A stretch of 64,000 bases of DNA from Rhododendron vialii (lineage: Eukaryota > Streptophyta > Magnoliopsida > Ericales > Ericaceae), in assembly GCF_030253575.1 (NCBI RefSeq), contig NC_080568.1, forward strand, positions 26,043,501-26,107,500, written 5' to 3'. The position numbers and the translations under genes were made by a program. The stretch's first letter is position 1, and every line of letters begins with the position of its first letter. Shown piece by piece: positions 1 through 11,921 of the stretch. The notes under the pieces were generated by a model that was not told the DNA's origin, made no database searches, and saw nothing but the letters and a program-made list of their open reading frames with translations.

Positions 1-120
<120 letters not shown>

Positions 121-2101
121 AGAAAGGGACGGCATTAACTTAATAAGGTTAGGGTGCCCTTACTTGAAGTTTTGTGATGCATGAGAATTGGATTCTTCAC
201 TATAATAAAGCCTGAACAATGCCGACTTTGTGTTGATTACTAGTAGCATTCAGTGACCGTGACCTCCATACATCGATTTAAAGAGGATATACAAAAGAAG
301 ATTATTTCCTAGGTAACAATAAAATACAGCGCTAAAAGTATTACTACGAAGCATCCACGAAGTTAAAATATCACTGGAGAAATCAACATCCCAAAGCAAA
401 GCTCAAATAAATAAAAAATGTACAGCTACAGACAGAAAATAACTAGTACAAGATAAAACAGGAACATAGCTGAAAAAACATTATACGGTGCAAAGCTAAC
501 TACTAATATTGCTAGTTCAAACAAATTTGCGTATCTGATGGACCTAATAATACCTTCAATCATTAGGAGACTTCTGTAATTTCTGTATTTTGTCACGTGA
601 GGATCTGGATCCATTACATGTAAATTCTGCCATGGACACGAAGGTTTATGCGGTTATCCGTCAGGACAATGCTTCAAACCAGATAATTTAAAGAGGAGAT
701 AGAATTAATCGAGAGAAAATACAAGATCATAGGAGATAAATACACATGGTTGTACCCTTTCCCATGCAACATCCAAGAAAAAGAGTAGCAGACCTCAAGA
801 TACCCCTAGCACAATTAACAGGATTAACATAATTAAGTTCTTTTTTTTAAACAAACAACATAACTAAGTTCAAATAACCCTTAATCTAGAGAACCATATC
901 CACAGCATCACTTTCTCTAAACTCCTTTTCATTGCTAAGCCAAATGGACAAAAGGCTCTGACCACCCTACTGCAAAAACATAAAATTAATACTATAAATA
1001 GAGTTACATAGAACAATGTCTAACAGCAATGAATAATAAAGAATGCATTGGAGAGCACATGTATTTGGAAGTCTACTTGGACAGTGTCAAGGGTGACTCT
1101 TAAGAATTGAGGGACAAACTCCCCCACGAGCAGAGTTTTTTTTTCAATCGGCCCACGAGTAGCATGAGAGAACCACATGTGACGGGTAATCAATTGTACA
1201 TGAGCGAGTAAAAACTGATCACCATTAGTAGATCACATTCGGCTACCAAAACAACATAAACGGTCCCGCTTGACTGGACGTACAATAAACAGCCAGACGT
1301 GATTCCATCAAATTAATAATGGGAAAATTAATTCCCAATACAATGTCCCGAAATATATGGGTACAACTAAAGAGGTTAGCGAATACCATTTCAAAATTGT
1401 CAAACCGATAGTAAATATTTTGAAAAGATATAGGACACCGGCTACATTAAATTTTCTTTCTATACGGTATACCATACCTTCATTGAAACTCACCACCCAT
1501 CTGAAAAGAAAAAAGAAACTTGATGTCATTCCTTTTTGGCCCAATTTTCAACCTGGTTATCTAAAAGATATGCTAGAATTAAATTAAAGCAATAGCCACC
1601 CCATGGGTTTCTTGTTCAATTCAGGAAGTGGAAAGATCTAAAAAGATTTAATGATGCCTTCTTCATTTCTGGTGAGAGAAACATAGAAGTCATGGGAGGG
1701 CCGGCGAGAGGTATGGGGAAGAAGAGTGTTCGGGTGTACCCGGTAAGTTGTTTATAACATAGTGTTTGGTCACATGATTCGGTTCTCCACATTGGAATAA
1801 AGTCATTTTCCACGTAATAAGACCCAATTGAGTGATTCACTGGACTAGGGGTTTAATCAGACAAACAATTTAAATTCAGTGAAATATTCCAAACAAAATA
1901 CATAGAATGCACAATTAGATCCAACCATAACTTTGTCGGTCCTTATTAACAAAACCTGCTCCTGGTTATACAGTTCGACTGCGCTGCGAGCCGGCTTTAG
2001 AACAAATGGATCAGTTAATTTGGCCCACGGAACCATAGCACCAATGAAGAAATGCGCACGTACATAAGGGTGAAAAGCTGCAGACAACTGGTATTAAGGA
2101 C
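121..2101. other. Gene-free spacer
   Basis: No open frame here shows recognisable protein motifs or a coherent exon series on either strand. Short frames of 60-80 codons near 430-610, 1310-1590 and 1620-2090 have no domain signature and overlap on both strands, as expected by chance. I see no transposon termini. Confidence 0.6.
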
Positions 2102-2252
2102 ACTAGAGGTCGGGACACACGCGACGCGTGTGCAAGTCAGATTTTCACTAATATTTTTGTAAAAATACTTTTCACTTATTGTTTGATCAAATTTTCACAA
2201 CTGTTGCGAAAATCGGACTTGCACACACATCGTGTGTGCCCTGGCCTCTAGT
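2102..2252. mobile_element. Small inverted-repeat MITE
   Basis: The two ends are about 45-bp imperfect inverted repeats: both read ACTAGAGG inward, then a CA/CG-rich GTGTG stretch, then GCAAGTC and GATTTTC. Total length is about 151 bp with no coding capacity, which fits a MITE. I cannot assign the superfamily because no convincing target duplication is visible. Confidence 0.65.
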
Positions 2253-2329
2253 ACAGTTTAAAAAAAGAGAGACATCAAATAGTGCCCCAAACAGCCCAAT
2301 CAAGCTGGGTATAAAAATCAATTCCAATT

Positions 2330-2333
<4 letters not shown>

Positions 2334-2405
<72 letters not shown>
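2334..2405. repeat. (GA)n microsatellite
   Basis: Uninterrupted GA dinucleotide run of about 72 bp. Frames through it encode only Arg-Glu or Ser-Leu repeats and are not genes. Confidence 0.97.
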
Positions 2406-2407
<2 letters not shown>

Positions 2408-3343
2408 CTAACCATTTTTTGGTCGAAGCCTATGTATCCTTGCAAAAATCCATGAGAGAGAGTCAGTAGGTTTTTTTTTTTTGGTTTCCTCGGGTGCTGG
2501 CAATAGCAGAGATGGGAGGAGGAAACAATAACCATGTATAACAGTTATTTGCAGTTACATAGTGGAGCAGTTTGTGGGTGGACTTTTTACGCCTTTGTCC
2601 TTTCAGTTATTGAAGAAGAATGACATTTAACTTGTGAATAAAAGATTCTAGAAGGACAAATTTGGAAGATGAAAAGTTGTGACACAAAATAGGAGACACC
2701 AAACTATTGCTCTCTCTTTATATATTAGATTAGATAATAGTCAGTATAATGTAGAAAAAAATTAAGGCGCTGTTTGCGTAAAGTGGTTTACAAATTTGGC
2801 GATGGTGCCGATGCAATCTCCATGAAATTGTGACTCATGACTAGACCAAACCTATGAACGGCGGTCCACTTCCAGTTTGGAATCAAATTTTACTTCAAAA
2901 AGGTTAACCCGCTTAGACCATCTCTAGCACTTAGCTCAAACTATAAAATAGCAAAGAAAAAAACTTGACATAAAATAAAACCACCCTGAATATGGATAAA
3001 ACCGCATAGTAGGTTTGTATCAAGGACTCGAGATACGTTTTGGCAATTTTGCACCCAGATTTAAATTTGGGTCAGGCTGTAGATGCTCCAAGGAATCCAA
3101 ATCGATAAAATAGCATTAATAATCCATGAGACAGAACTTGATGACCCCTAAAAAATCCTTAAAATGGCTATATCCATGAAAAAAAATGAATAAACAGTTC
3201 CCAACGCCTCTTAAATTACACCATTAACAAGACAAAACAGAGAAACTGCACAGAAAAGGAATCAAGGATACCGAGAGATGATACAAAAATAACAGGAATG
3301 AGATCAAAATCGAACAAGATTACAACAGATCTGGCCATGTCCG

Positions 3344-3346
<3 letters not shown>
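2406..3346. other. Gene-free spacer
   Basis: AT-rich sequence with no supported gene, RNA or transposon terminus between two GA microsatellites. Confidence 0.6.

Positions 3347-3425
<79 letters not shown>
3347..3425. repeat. (GA)n microsatellite
   Basis: GA run of about 79 bp immediately beside the left target duplication of the Mutator-like element (3431-3439). Confidence 0.97.
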
Positions 3426-3428
<3 letters not shown>

Positions 3429-3659
3429 TATCATCGGGGGAGTTTTTTATGAAACTAATCTCTTTTTAAAAACAATTGGTCGAAGTGCTTTGGTTTTGAA
3501 ACTATTTTTAAAACTACTCGGTAGCGGCTTTTGAAACGGCGCTACTAGAGAAGCGTCAGGTCGACTAACGCTATTGATTGGCTTGCGTGGCAATAATGTC
3601 CACGCAAGAAATTAGCGCTTTCTCAGACAGCGCTAGGGCTTTATATATGCTCTTTCAAA

Positions 3660-3766
3660 AGACGCTTCGTTACTTCTCTCCTCTTTCCCTCTGCGCTAGG
3701 GCTTGGCGATCTCAGCTCTCCTCCCTGCGAACTCACCGTCGCCGAATCCAGCCTCTCTTAATCAAC
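3660..3766 (+). other. Probable 5' untranslated exon of the MULE-borne gene
   Basis: A CT-rich stretch containing CTAGGGCTT motifs ends in a good 5' splice site (AACGTATGT; intron from 3767). It resembles a plant leader exon followed by a roughly 1.25-kb leader intron, with the next exon carrying the ATG at 5026. This assignment is an inference from sequence style and splice signals only. Confidence 0.4.
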
Positions 3767-4114
3767 GTATGTCTCTCTCTCTCTATCTCTCTCGTTTTTG
3801 TGGGTTGTGTAATGTGTGATGCTTCTCAAAACTCAGACGATGGGACTATGTGTGGACCTGGTTGAGATGTAGGGTGCAGATCAGGCGATCCACATTGAAA
3901 TTAAAATACTTCCATGTAGTGGGATTTGCTAAGGGCACGCTACGAGTTTACTGATAGGGCTGTAACTTCTGATTTATTTTGTTAATTGTATCAGGATCTT
4001 GGACTTGTTGAGGGATTAGTACAGCCACACACACACAAAAGCATAGGAAAAGAGTGAACATAATGAATTAGCTTCACCAAGTCCATTGTTTTTTTCTTTT
4101 CATTCACAAAGTAC

Positions 4115-4300
4115 TTTTTCCTGGACTCCAAGAGCAAAGAACAGAGCAGCCCACCACGTAGCAGCGTTGGTATCTCTGAGAAATCTTCCCGAGGATTGGG
4201 TGTTTAATCCTCCTGCTAGTTTAGTTGCTCTTTTGATTTTTGATGTAAACCTTTCGTTGTAAGCCTTGTTTTGGCAGTTATTGAATGATAAAAAGGAAAA
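4115..4300 (+). mobile_element. 5'-truncated LINE (L1-type) nested in the MULE
   Basis: A 49-codon frame (4113-4262) matches the C-terminal end of plant LINE RNase H domains: NRAAHHVA, then EDWVF, then PPASLVALLIFD. It is followed by a short 3' UTR and an A-rich tail. A 7-bp direct repeat AAAGTAC flanks it (4108-4114 and 4301-4307). Domain end, A-rich tail and target duplication together indicate a severely 5'-truncated LINE insertion in what would be the leader intron of the mobile-domain gene. Confidence 0.75.
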
Positions 4301-5025
4301 AAAGTACGTGTTTAACTCTAGGATCCAAACATAGATGCTGCGTTCGGATAGCAAATCGCAAATACAGTCCCAATTTTGTCATGTCATGTCATGCTTGTGA
4401 TATTTGCTTTTCTGTTGCTTTGTTGTTCATTCTCTGGCTTGAGTTATGCCAAGTTCAATTTTTGTTATGTTAAAGAATCGACTCCTTGAGATGTCTGGTC
4501 ATTAGTTTTTATCAGCAAGATAAACGCAACACTCTCTCATGCAAGCATTGTATGGTTGCTATCATACAGTCTTTTTACTTCAATCATGAGCTAGCATGAT
4601 GAATAATACTAGTAACTAGAAGTTTAGGATGCAAATGAACTGATCAACTTAAAAATCCAGTCTGGGGCTCTCTTCTTGTTTCTTTTCTCATCAAGGCAAA
4701 ATCAGAGTGTCATTATAATTGTCTCCCTTGAAAGACTAAAGATATAGTACATGTTTAACAACCGATGCTTTTCTCAAGCAAAAAAAAACCCACCACCAAT
4801 GCACCTGTTTTTAAAGCGTCCTCTTGTGCGCTTGTCCGACACAAAACATCAGTGTCATAGAGGAACGATGACACTATTTGAATGTGGATTCTTGGGTGTT
4901 GAGGTTAGAATGTGGTTTCTTTTGAGTGTTCTACCTAGAGGAATGATGTTGCACTTAAGTATTTTTTGTTGTTGTTGTTGATGTCCTTTTGTTAATCAAT
5001 TTATGGCTTTGCTAGCAGCCTGACT

Positions 5026-6356
5026 ATGGGCTTGGACGTTGACTTGCTTCATAGTGCTGACCCAGGGCCCATAGATGGGTCGATACTTGTTTTACAACAG
5101 TAGCACCGCTCCCAGAAAGTTTGGGATGCTGACGTAAGTTAATACATTTACAATTCCAAAATGTAGAGCATAGTTGTACTTCATTTCATTATTTATAAAT
5201 TCGTCGATGTAACCTTTAATTACTTGAATTCAGCGCACACGGCCGGATGATTGTGAAAGCATGAGAATTCGTCGGGTCGAGTCATGGATACATAAGAGAA
5301 AACAACCGTCACCCACTGTCATGGACTTGATACACCGTGCCTGCTTAGAGGGACTTTGTTCAGTGCCTTTCTTGTCCTTGCATTGGGCTCTGATTACGGC
5401 TCTTGTTGAGCGATGGCGTCCTGAGACGCACACTTTTCACATGCATCCAGGCGAGTTGACAATCACGCTACAGGATGTCGAGATTTTGTTGGGCATACCT
5501 GTCAACGGGCGACCAGTGACTGGCACTACATTGATTGATCCTGATGATTTGTGCCTTCGTCTTTTGGGTGAAGCTCCTGGGGAACGTGATAAGAAAGGGG
5601 GAAGGTGAAGTTGAAATGGTTATGTGATAGGTTTAACGGCATTGTAGAGGATGGGGCAGCTGCAGAGGTGGTTGCGCGCCAAGCACGGGGTTACTTGTTA
5701 TTGTTGCTTGGGGGAACAATTTTTGCTGACTTCACGGGGGGTTTTGTGCACTTGTCTTACCTCCAATTATTGGAAAACTTTGATTTAGCTGGGGAGTATA
5801 GTTGGGGCAGTGGTGCATTATCCGTTTTGTACCGTAATTTATGTCATGGGGCTAAGATTAAATCGAAACAGATAACAGGATCGTTCGTACTTGTGCAGGT
5901 TTGGGCTTGGGAGCGGTTCCCGTATCTTCCCCCTGGACGTAGAGGGAAACTCACCCCTCAGCCCGGTGCTCCGCTTTTAGGACGGTATGTTCATTTCATT
6001 ATTAATTGCTTTAAAGACAATGAAAAATGATACAAAATAGATGGGAACATTATGAGAGAAAATTATATTCCCTATGTCTGAATTGTTTGTCTAATTTAAT
6101 AAATGAATCTAAATAAGGGAACACAATCAAAATGCAAAAAAAATGGGCAGCCAAAATGGCATGAAGCTTTCTTGTTACTTCCTTAAAATTGAACCTTAAA
6201 TGCCTGCAAAGAACCTTGGCATTCACTTTAACTTTTTTCCAGTTGTCATGTACATTTACTAATAATGCATACAGTTACTTATGTTAAACTTGAATAATGT
6301 GCAGTTGGGATGACGACTGTCACTCCCTCGATCTGTCGAGGACGTCCACAAGTAAA
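5026..6356 (+). pseudogene. Plant mobile domain (PMD, MAIN-like) gene, broken
   Basis: PMD proteins (MAIN/MAIL group) are nuclear proteins tied to silencing and often carried by transposons. Exon 1 (5026-5133) starts MGLDVD and holds the family's PGPIDGS and LQQ motifs, then an in-frame TAG (5101-5103) and HRSQKVW. A GT-AG intron (5134-5233) leads in frame to exon 2, with the PMD core: a Trp-Arg-Pro-Glu, then HPGELTITLQDVEILLGIPV and GRPVTG. Near 5593-5600 the frame breaks; one extra G in a G run would restore K-G-G-K-V-K-L-K-W and the rest, including FAD, WAWERFPYLPPGR and GAPLLG. A GT-AG intron (5985-6304) joins R to WDDD, and the frame then ends at TGA 6357-6359. One nonsense codon, one frameshift and a short C terminus make this a pseudogene. 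Confidence 0.85.
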
Positions 6357-6371
6357 TGATTTAGAAATGAG

Positions 6372-6506
6372 ATGGATATGATGGATGAATGGCTTAAGGG
6401 GCAACCATCACAGAAACAATCTTGTAGCTTGTGTGGTGGACATGGGCATAACAAGCGAAAATGTTCAAAGAGGGGAGAAGCGTCATCTTCAACAGCAAAT
6501 ATATAA
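6372..6506 (+). pseudogene. Zinc-knuckle exon remnant of a MULE protein
   Basis: This 44-residue frame contains CSLCGGHGHNKRKC, a perfect C-X2-C-X4-H-X4-C zinc knuckle, close to its C terminus, followed by a Ser-rich end and TAA. Such knuckles end many plant MULE transposases, following the SWIM domain. It lies just downstream of the mobile-domain gene and is out of frame with it, so it is either a separate remnant or the true last exon after a lost splice or frameshift. Confidence 0.65.
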
Positions 6507-7237
6507 CTTGTAATGTTTAAAACTATGCATCTGCTTAACTTTTCAATTGCTAAAATGGATCTGTAGCTTGTAATTTTCAGTTTTTATTTTATTTCATGGA
6601 AGTTGTTAATGAAGTATTATTATTAGAACTATGTAATGCAAAGTTATGATGGTTATTAATTTTGTAGCGCTTGAGTGTTCGATTGTTAAATTGCCTATTA
6701 AAATAACAAAATTAGTATCACATAATTGAAGGGAAATTAACATTATAATGAGAATATATGAAATAAATTTGAGAAACTTAACTATATTTAACAAGTGATA
6801 ATTAGAAATTTTATTTTGAATGCTGTACGAATTTATTAAGACTGAAAAATGCAATAGGAAATAAAGGCTGAAAAAAGTTACATGAAGATGGTTGAAAAAG
6901 CTGAATCATATGAGGCTCAAAAAGGCATTTCATGAATGCCAAACGGTTTGACTGATCGAAAGAGGTAGCGTTAGTTGAGATGACGCTACTTCATTAAGTA
7001 GCGCTTATTCAAATAGTGCTATCGATTGGCTAGCGCTATTTAAAATAGCGCTAGTCCAGTCCACCGTGGCACCGGGACAGCGCCACATGGCATATAGCGC
7101 CAATTGGAGTAGCGCTAGTTGGGTAGCGCCACTTCAAGTGGCGCTACCGACTAGTTATAAAAATAGTTTGAAAATCAGAGTACTTCGACCAATTGTTTAA
7201 AAAAAAGGATTACTTTCATAAAAAACTCTCATCGGGG

Positions 7238-7638
7238 ATAGGGCCTTTAAGGAATTCCACCGTACCGCTTGGGTGGAGGTAAGAACGTAGCTCCAAAGGG
7301 ATAAGGCAAAGGGGAGGGGCTGTGTGATCAATAGGACCTAGAGCGAAGTTCTCTGTTACGTTTGGATAGAGGAGAGAACGTGGGCCCCAAGTTTTTATGC
7401 CATGGATGGCGGCGTTGGCCGTGCGAGGGTTGTTTCCGAAACAAACCCCTAGTTTTGGTGGATTCGCTATCATCTTCCTCCCTAGTAAACAGAGGGCCAT
7501 CGTCGAGAGTTGAGTTGGTATGTCAGAACACAACTGTTTGCGGCTAGGGTTTATGGAGTATATATTCAGGTCTGCAGAAGTGGGATTTTTTTTTTTGGGT
7601 CGTTAGATTAGCCGCTTAAAATCTCAACCATTAAAATA
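7238..7638. other. Spacer between MULE and MITE
   Basis: A frame at 7216-7533 (minus) has no recognisable motif and overlaps an opposite-strand frame. I see no supported gene. Confidence 0.5.
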
Positions 7639-7969
7639 GGGCGCTGCTATTTGCAGCCCTTTATTTTTTCTCATAGCCCACTACATTTCAGTAAATGATT
7701 GTTGAAAATCATACATAACATTTCGGTAAATAGCTGTTGAAAAAAAGATTATATTTCGGTAACTACATGTCGAAATATGTTTAACTTTCGGTAAACAACT
7801 GCCGAACATACATTTTCGGTAAATAGCTGTTGAAAAAAATATTATATTTCGGTAATTGGATGCTGAAAATATATCTTAATTTCGATAACTAACAGTCGAG
7901 TATAATTGAAAATTTTTAACGGACTATGAAAGAAAATAAAGGGCTGCGAATAGCAGGGCCCTTGAAATA
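7631..7969. mobile_element. hAT-type MITE, copy 1
   Basis: Element 7639-7961 (about 323 bp) has inverted ends GGGCGCTGCTATTTGCAGCC and, reading inward from the right, GGGCCCTGCTATTCGCAGCC. It is flanked by an 8-bp near-perfect duplication (TTAAAATA / TTGAAATA). The interior repeats TTTCGGTAA-AC-TG-CGAA units. It is clearly homologous to the copy at 44,867-45,173. Confidence 0.85.
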
Positions 7970-9480
7970 TTTCAAGAATTGCAACACGGAGAATTATCAC
8001 TTTGACCCCTTGTGCTTTTGAGAATGAATCACTTTATACACTCATACACTTCAAAAAACCAACACTTACCACCCTTGTACTTGGACTAAAATGAAAACAC
8101 GGATATAACGTTAATAAATCTAGTGAAAAGTCAAAGTTACCCCCTTACAAATATTCAAATATAACAGCACCGCCTCTATCAGTTGATCATGTACAGGGTC
8201 GGCCTGAGACTGAGAAGACCGAGTTTGAGCACCTATAGGCTCGGCATCTGGTACCTTGAGATGTTTGGTCTCGGTCACCTTGTGCTTTACATCGAGCTTT
8301 TGTCAGGGATATCCCTTATAGTGGTCTTGGCCATGGTGTGTGAATGACCATGGTCATGGCCATCAAAAGCGGGCATGTCATGACCGTGGTGAGGTGAATG
8401 TGCACGGTCATAACCGTGCTTAGCGTTCTTGTCAGAGTAACGATGGTACCGATCGTTGCCCTTGTGGTGGTTACGGTCCACCAGTGCTTTGTGATTAGCT
8501 GTCTTTGAAAGGTCATGGTAAATTGAGTAGGAGCTTTCCACAAGCCTCTCGCCAAGCCCATCGTGGAAGGAAGGCTTGTGTTTTTCCGTCAAATCGACCC
8601 AACGAGAGTGTTGTGGGCTTTGGCTCCAGTGTTGGCGATGGTCATGCTTCTTGACCGCCACCTTGCCAATATTCTGGCCGTTGAGACTGATCGACCACCT
8701 TCGTGCCGGGGGGAGGGGGTTTGGTAACGCCCCATGTGAGAACCATCGGAGTGATTATGAAAGTCAACGCGAAGTTTGAGGACATCCTCAAGAGCTCATC
8801 CTTCAAGAGGATGTGGTCCTCCATCTTCTTGATGTAGGCACGAGCGTGAGCGTCTTTGGTCAGAGCTTTCGGGATGGCGTTAGAAGATTCAATTGGCAGC
8901 TTGAGGGCCATTCCCCTGGCCGACCCTGTGAATACCGGATTTTGCCCCACCTTTTATTTCCCTACTCCCACGAGTCAAGAACTTCAGCCCTCAGCATGCT
9001 GACGTAGGTAGTACTTAAGAGGAGTGAACAACTCTTGGTAAAGCACAAAAAAAGCCCGCGAATTCACACGATGGAAGGTGCTGCTATCATCCAAAGATAG
9101 TGAGGATTTGAGTTAGACGAATCCGTCTCTATTTATACCTGTTTTTGGCACCACGGATCGGGCTAGCCGTGATTGGTATTTTTTATTAACTCCTTAATTA
9201 ATTTGGGCCGAGGCTGGGTATTTGAGCATGGAATAAGTATTGGGCCATGGGGATTTATCGTTTGGGCCCAGGGAACACGCAACCCATGGTCACGGTTTGG
9301 CCCACGAAGCAAGGCCCACGGTTTTTTGGTCCATGAGAAGGTGATGATTTGACTTAGGGAGCAAAGACCATGAATGTAGGGGAATTGGTTATGCTGGAGG
9401 CAGTTACTTCTAAAGATCAATTGGCCATGTGTCACGTAGGAGCACAAAAAGGGGGAAGTGGGGTGATATTTTACCAAGGC
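7970..9480. other. Unassigned, possibly decayed retroelement
   Basis: Two overlapping minus-strand frames (8642-8950, 102 codons; 8287-8661, 124 codons) are out of frame with each other. The second is rich in His and Asp with HDH/HGH clusters. Neither carries a motif I recognise. Together they could be the remains of a gag-like region or a degraded unknown gene. I see no zinc knuckle, protease or reverse transcriptase motif. Confidence 0.3.
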
Positions 9481-9942
9481 ATGGGACACATGTCAACGTA
9501 TGAGAGACCCACTACCCATGATCTAACTCAAGTTCTATTAACCTCTTAAAACTGCCCATGATCAAGCATGCATGAAAAGTGAAGCAATCATGAGACACAT
9601 GTCAGCTAATGGTGCAATGCAGAATTTGGATTCAGGCCTGAATCAGCATGTTGCAGTGCCTATATATAGCAGAATCGAAGATGAAAAACGGGTCTAATAT
9701 CAATCAAAGCTCAACGCTTACAACCAAATCGAAGCATACTTTCCTACTTTCAGCAAAGTAGTTTATCGAGTACCTCCTGCTCAAACCACATTAAAACTCA
9801 CTTCTTCAAGTAGTTTGGATTTTTACTTTTCTTGTAACCAAACTTTATTATCCCGGAATAATAAAGTTCACGTTTCTACGTCCATTTCCTATACGACTAG
9901 GAAATTTTAAGTCCACGACCGTGTGGTAAACAATGAACCACA
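9481..9942 (+). other. Possible solo LTR-like segment
   Basis: A TATATATAG box (about 9660) is followed by roughly 180 bp of leader-like sequence and AATAAA-like signals (near 9860), ending ...GTAAACA. This layout resembles a plant LTR (U3-R-U5), but I cannot define both ends or a target duplication. Confidence 0.3.
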
Positions 9943-10335
9943 TTGTGATCTTTAACCTTTGGGTCACACTCAATCGCTCTTACGTTAGAAGTCAAGATTC
10001 ACAGGAATTTTCATCAAAAGTTAGGCGCTACAAGTCTTGGCATGCCCGCGCTCAACGCATTCACGCCTTTGCCAAAAACGAGAGTTTTCGGTCTCTCAAA
10101 CCCCAGTACACATCCAGACCAATGAAACAGAAGATTTTAAAAGTTTCAATTTGATTTTGCAGTCCCAGATAATCACAGTTTCGTTAATTTCATTCAGATG
10201 TCCAATACTAGAAACTATCCCATTTTCTACAACAATTTCGCAAGCTTTATTTTGCATATAGAGTTTTGTACAATCCAAATTTACATGATGTGGCTGCTCC
10301 TACGTAAACCAGCAATGAAGCTCCCCACTTCTATT

Positions 10336-11921
10336 TCATCTCTGTTTCTTCACTTTCACAGGCCCTCTAGGAATTTTTCTGATATACTCCTTATCAAGCT
10401 TCTTGTATGTCTTCTTCATCATACGGAAAGTTCGGGCGAGAAGGTAATCAGCCTCTTCCTCGTACTGATCGTACAAATATGGCAGCGTTTCCAAACAGAG
10501 GCAGCCTTGACGCAGAGATTAAACAAGGTTGAGGAATTAGCCAATGCCTTTGTTAAAAATAAAAGTAACACGATTCGGTAGATACTAACCGAAGAACAGG
10601 AGGTTCAAGCTGCTGATGTAGTTCCCAACGGTTGATAGTATCCATAGGGTGACAACTACCTGAAAATTTTCCATTCAAATATTGGACAACTAGGTTGAGC
10701 TGGTGGCCTAAAGGTTTAAAACTTTGGTGCAATTGTATCATAAGTAGAAAATCAAGCAGAAGCCGAACGCATTGGCTTCTGCATTATTCAAATTTTTTTT
10801 TTTCCTGATTTACGTAAGTTGTTTCTGAAAAAAAATTGCTATGAAACCCTGCACCAAACAAGGAGAATGAACCTAATTCGATTCGGGTTTTACCAAAAGG
10901 AATTGTCCGAAATCACTTCCACGTGCAACATTAAAGAAGATTGATAAGAAAGCCTCTAATTTTGCGCGGCAAAAGGCAGCGATTTCTCTGACCATGGAGC
11001 TATCAGAGAGAGTCTGAGGGATCCTGGGAGGAGGCCTGAAAAAAAATTTACCCAGAGTATATCAAATTCGATTCGAACATTTGAGAGGAGAAAAATAACT
11101 TACTCTACTCGATTTTATAGTAGAGAATATTGTTACCATTTGAAAATGTCGGCAACCTTATCCCAAACGAAGATTATGACCATTGCAAAGATGATTGTGT
11201 GACAGAGCAATGTCAAGAAATTGTATCCGATAACCTCGAATAGATACCACAGTGCCCCTATCCCAATCAGAATCGCAGCAGATAATGCTTTGTCCTTCCA
11301 CAAGAGCACATCAGCAACTGCAAAATTCAAAATCTGATTGTCATTACTCTTGTTCAATTGAAGTTTCTATTAGCACAATTGCTTCAACTATCGGGTCGCC
11401 TAGTCCATCGCTTAAGGTCCGCTAAAAATGTAGTCTTACCTAAGGCCCTGTCGGCAAACGTTCTGCAATTACGTACAATTTCGACGTTATTGTGGTGTTT
11501 TCAATAGCTTAAGGTCCGCTAAAAATGTAGTCTTACCTAAGGCCCTATCGGCAAACGTTCTGCAATTACGTACAATTTCGACGTTATTGTGGTGTTTTCA
11601 ATAGCAGTGGGATGATATAACAGTTGCATCGATACGTAGTGGAAACAAGATGTAGCGCTCATGAGAATTTTAAAATCATTACCAGCAACACATGAAAAAA
11701 AAACTCAATGTTGACATTGTTTTCTTGGTTGGCTTGATTTTTCACATATATAAAGCCGCGGAATAGGAGTGATGAGAAGCCTAAACAAATTGCTGTGAAA
11801 CGAGTAGATCACCTTTTCCTCCGCCAAGGATATCCCGCATCGGCCTTTGACGACCGAAGGGCTTGGCCTTCGCGATCCTATCATCATCTGAATCGGAAGA
11901 AGAAGAAGTAGTATGCGGCAT
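10336..11921 (-). CDS. RTNLB: Reticulon-like protein B (RTNLB), five exons
   Basis: Reticulons are ER membrane proteins whose hydrophobic hairpins bend tubules. Exons read on the minus strand: 11921-11813, 11317-11137, 11035-10894, 10659-10590, 10505-10336. All introns are GT-AG, the phases fit and the joined frame is open for 224 codons (223 aa). Residues 1-14 are acidic and Ser-rich; GRQRP (23-27) and LGGGKVADVLLW (32-43) are the classic start of the plant RHD. Two long hydrophobic hairpins lie at about 47-88 and 123-180 around a hydrophilic loop with PPRIP and MVREIAA. The C terminus is basic (IRKIPRGPVKVKKQR) and lacks the KKXX-type tail of some family members. Length fits the short RTNLB8-16-like class. 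The ATG sits in AACCATGCC with no longer upstream extension needed. Intron 1 holds a 97-bp tandem duplication. Confidence 0.93.
11411..11604. repeat. 97-bp tandem duplication in RTNLB intron 1
   Basis: Two adjacent 97-bp units, 11411-11507 and 11508-11604, both beginning CTTAAGGTCCGCTAAAAATG, differ at a single position (CCTGTCGG versus CCTATCGG). The duplication is therefore recent. It does not touch the splice sites. Confidence 0.95.

Larger units (their letters stand above)
3431..7237. mobile_element. Mutator-like element (MULE) with 9-bp target duplication
   Basis: The element spans 3440-7228 (3,789 bp) and is flanked by a perfect 9-bp direct repeat TCATCGGGG at 3431-3439 and 7229-7237. 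Its ends are inverted repeats of about 110 bp that begin GAGTTTTTTATGAAA and share an ACAATTGGTCGAAGT core and a GCGCTAC-rich inner part. Nine-bp duplications with long terminal inverted repeats are the hallmark of Mutator-like elements. Inside are a broken plant-mobile-domain gene, a zinc-knuckle exon and a nested 5'-truncated LINE. No mudrA-type DDE transposase core is visible, so the copy is probably non-autonomous. Just inside both termini the sequence is rich in AGCGCTA-type repeats, which could form additional stem-loops. Confidence 0.93.

Noticed and set aside
2179..2535. Open frames with Arg-Glu or Ser-Leu repeats (also at 3,216, 16,853, 25,443, 49,108, 59,799)
   Set aside because: They are translations of GA/CT microsatellites and have no other conserved sequence.
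8287..8661. His-rich 124-codon frame as a metal-binding protein
   Set aside because: No family motif, no coherent start or splice context, and it overlaps another out-of-frame ORF; kept only as an unassigned region.
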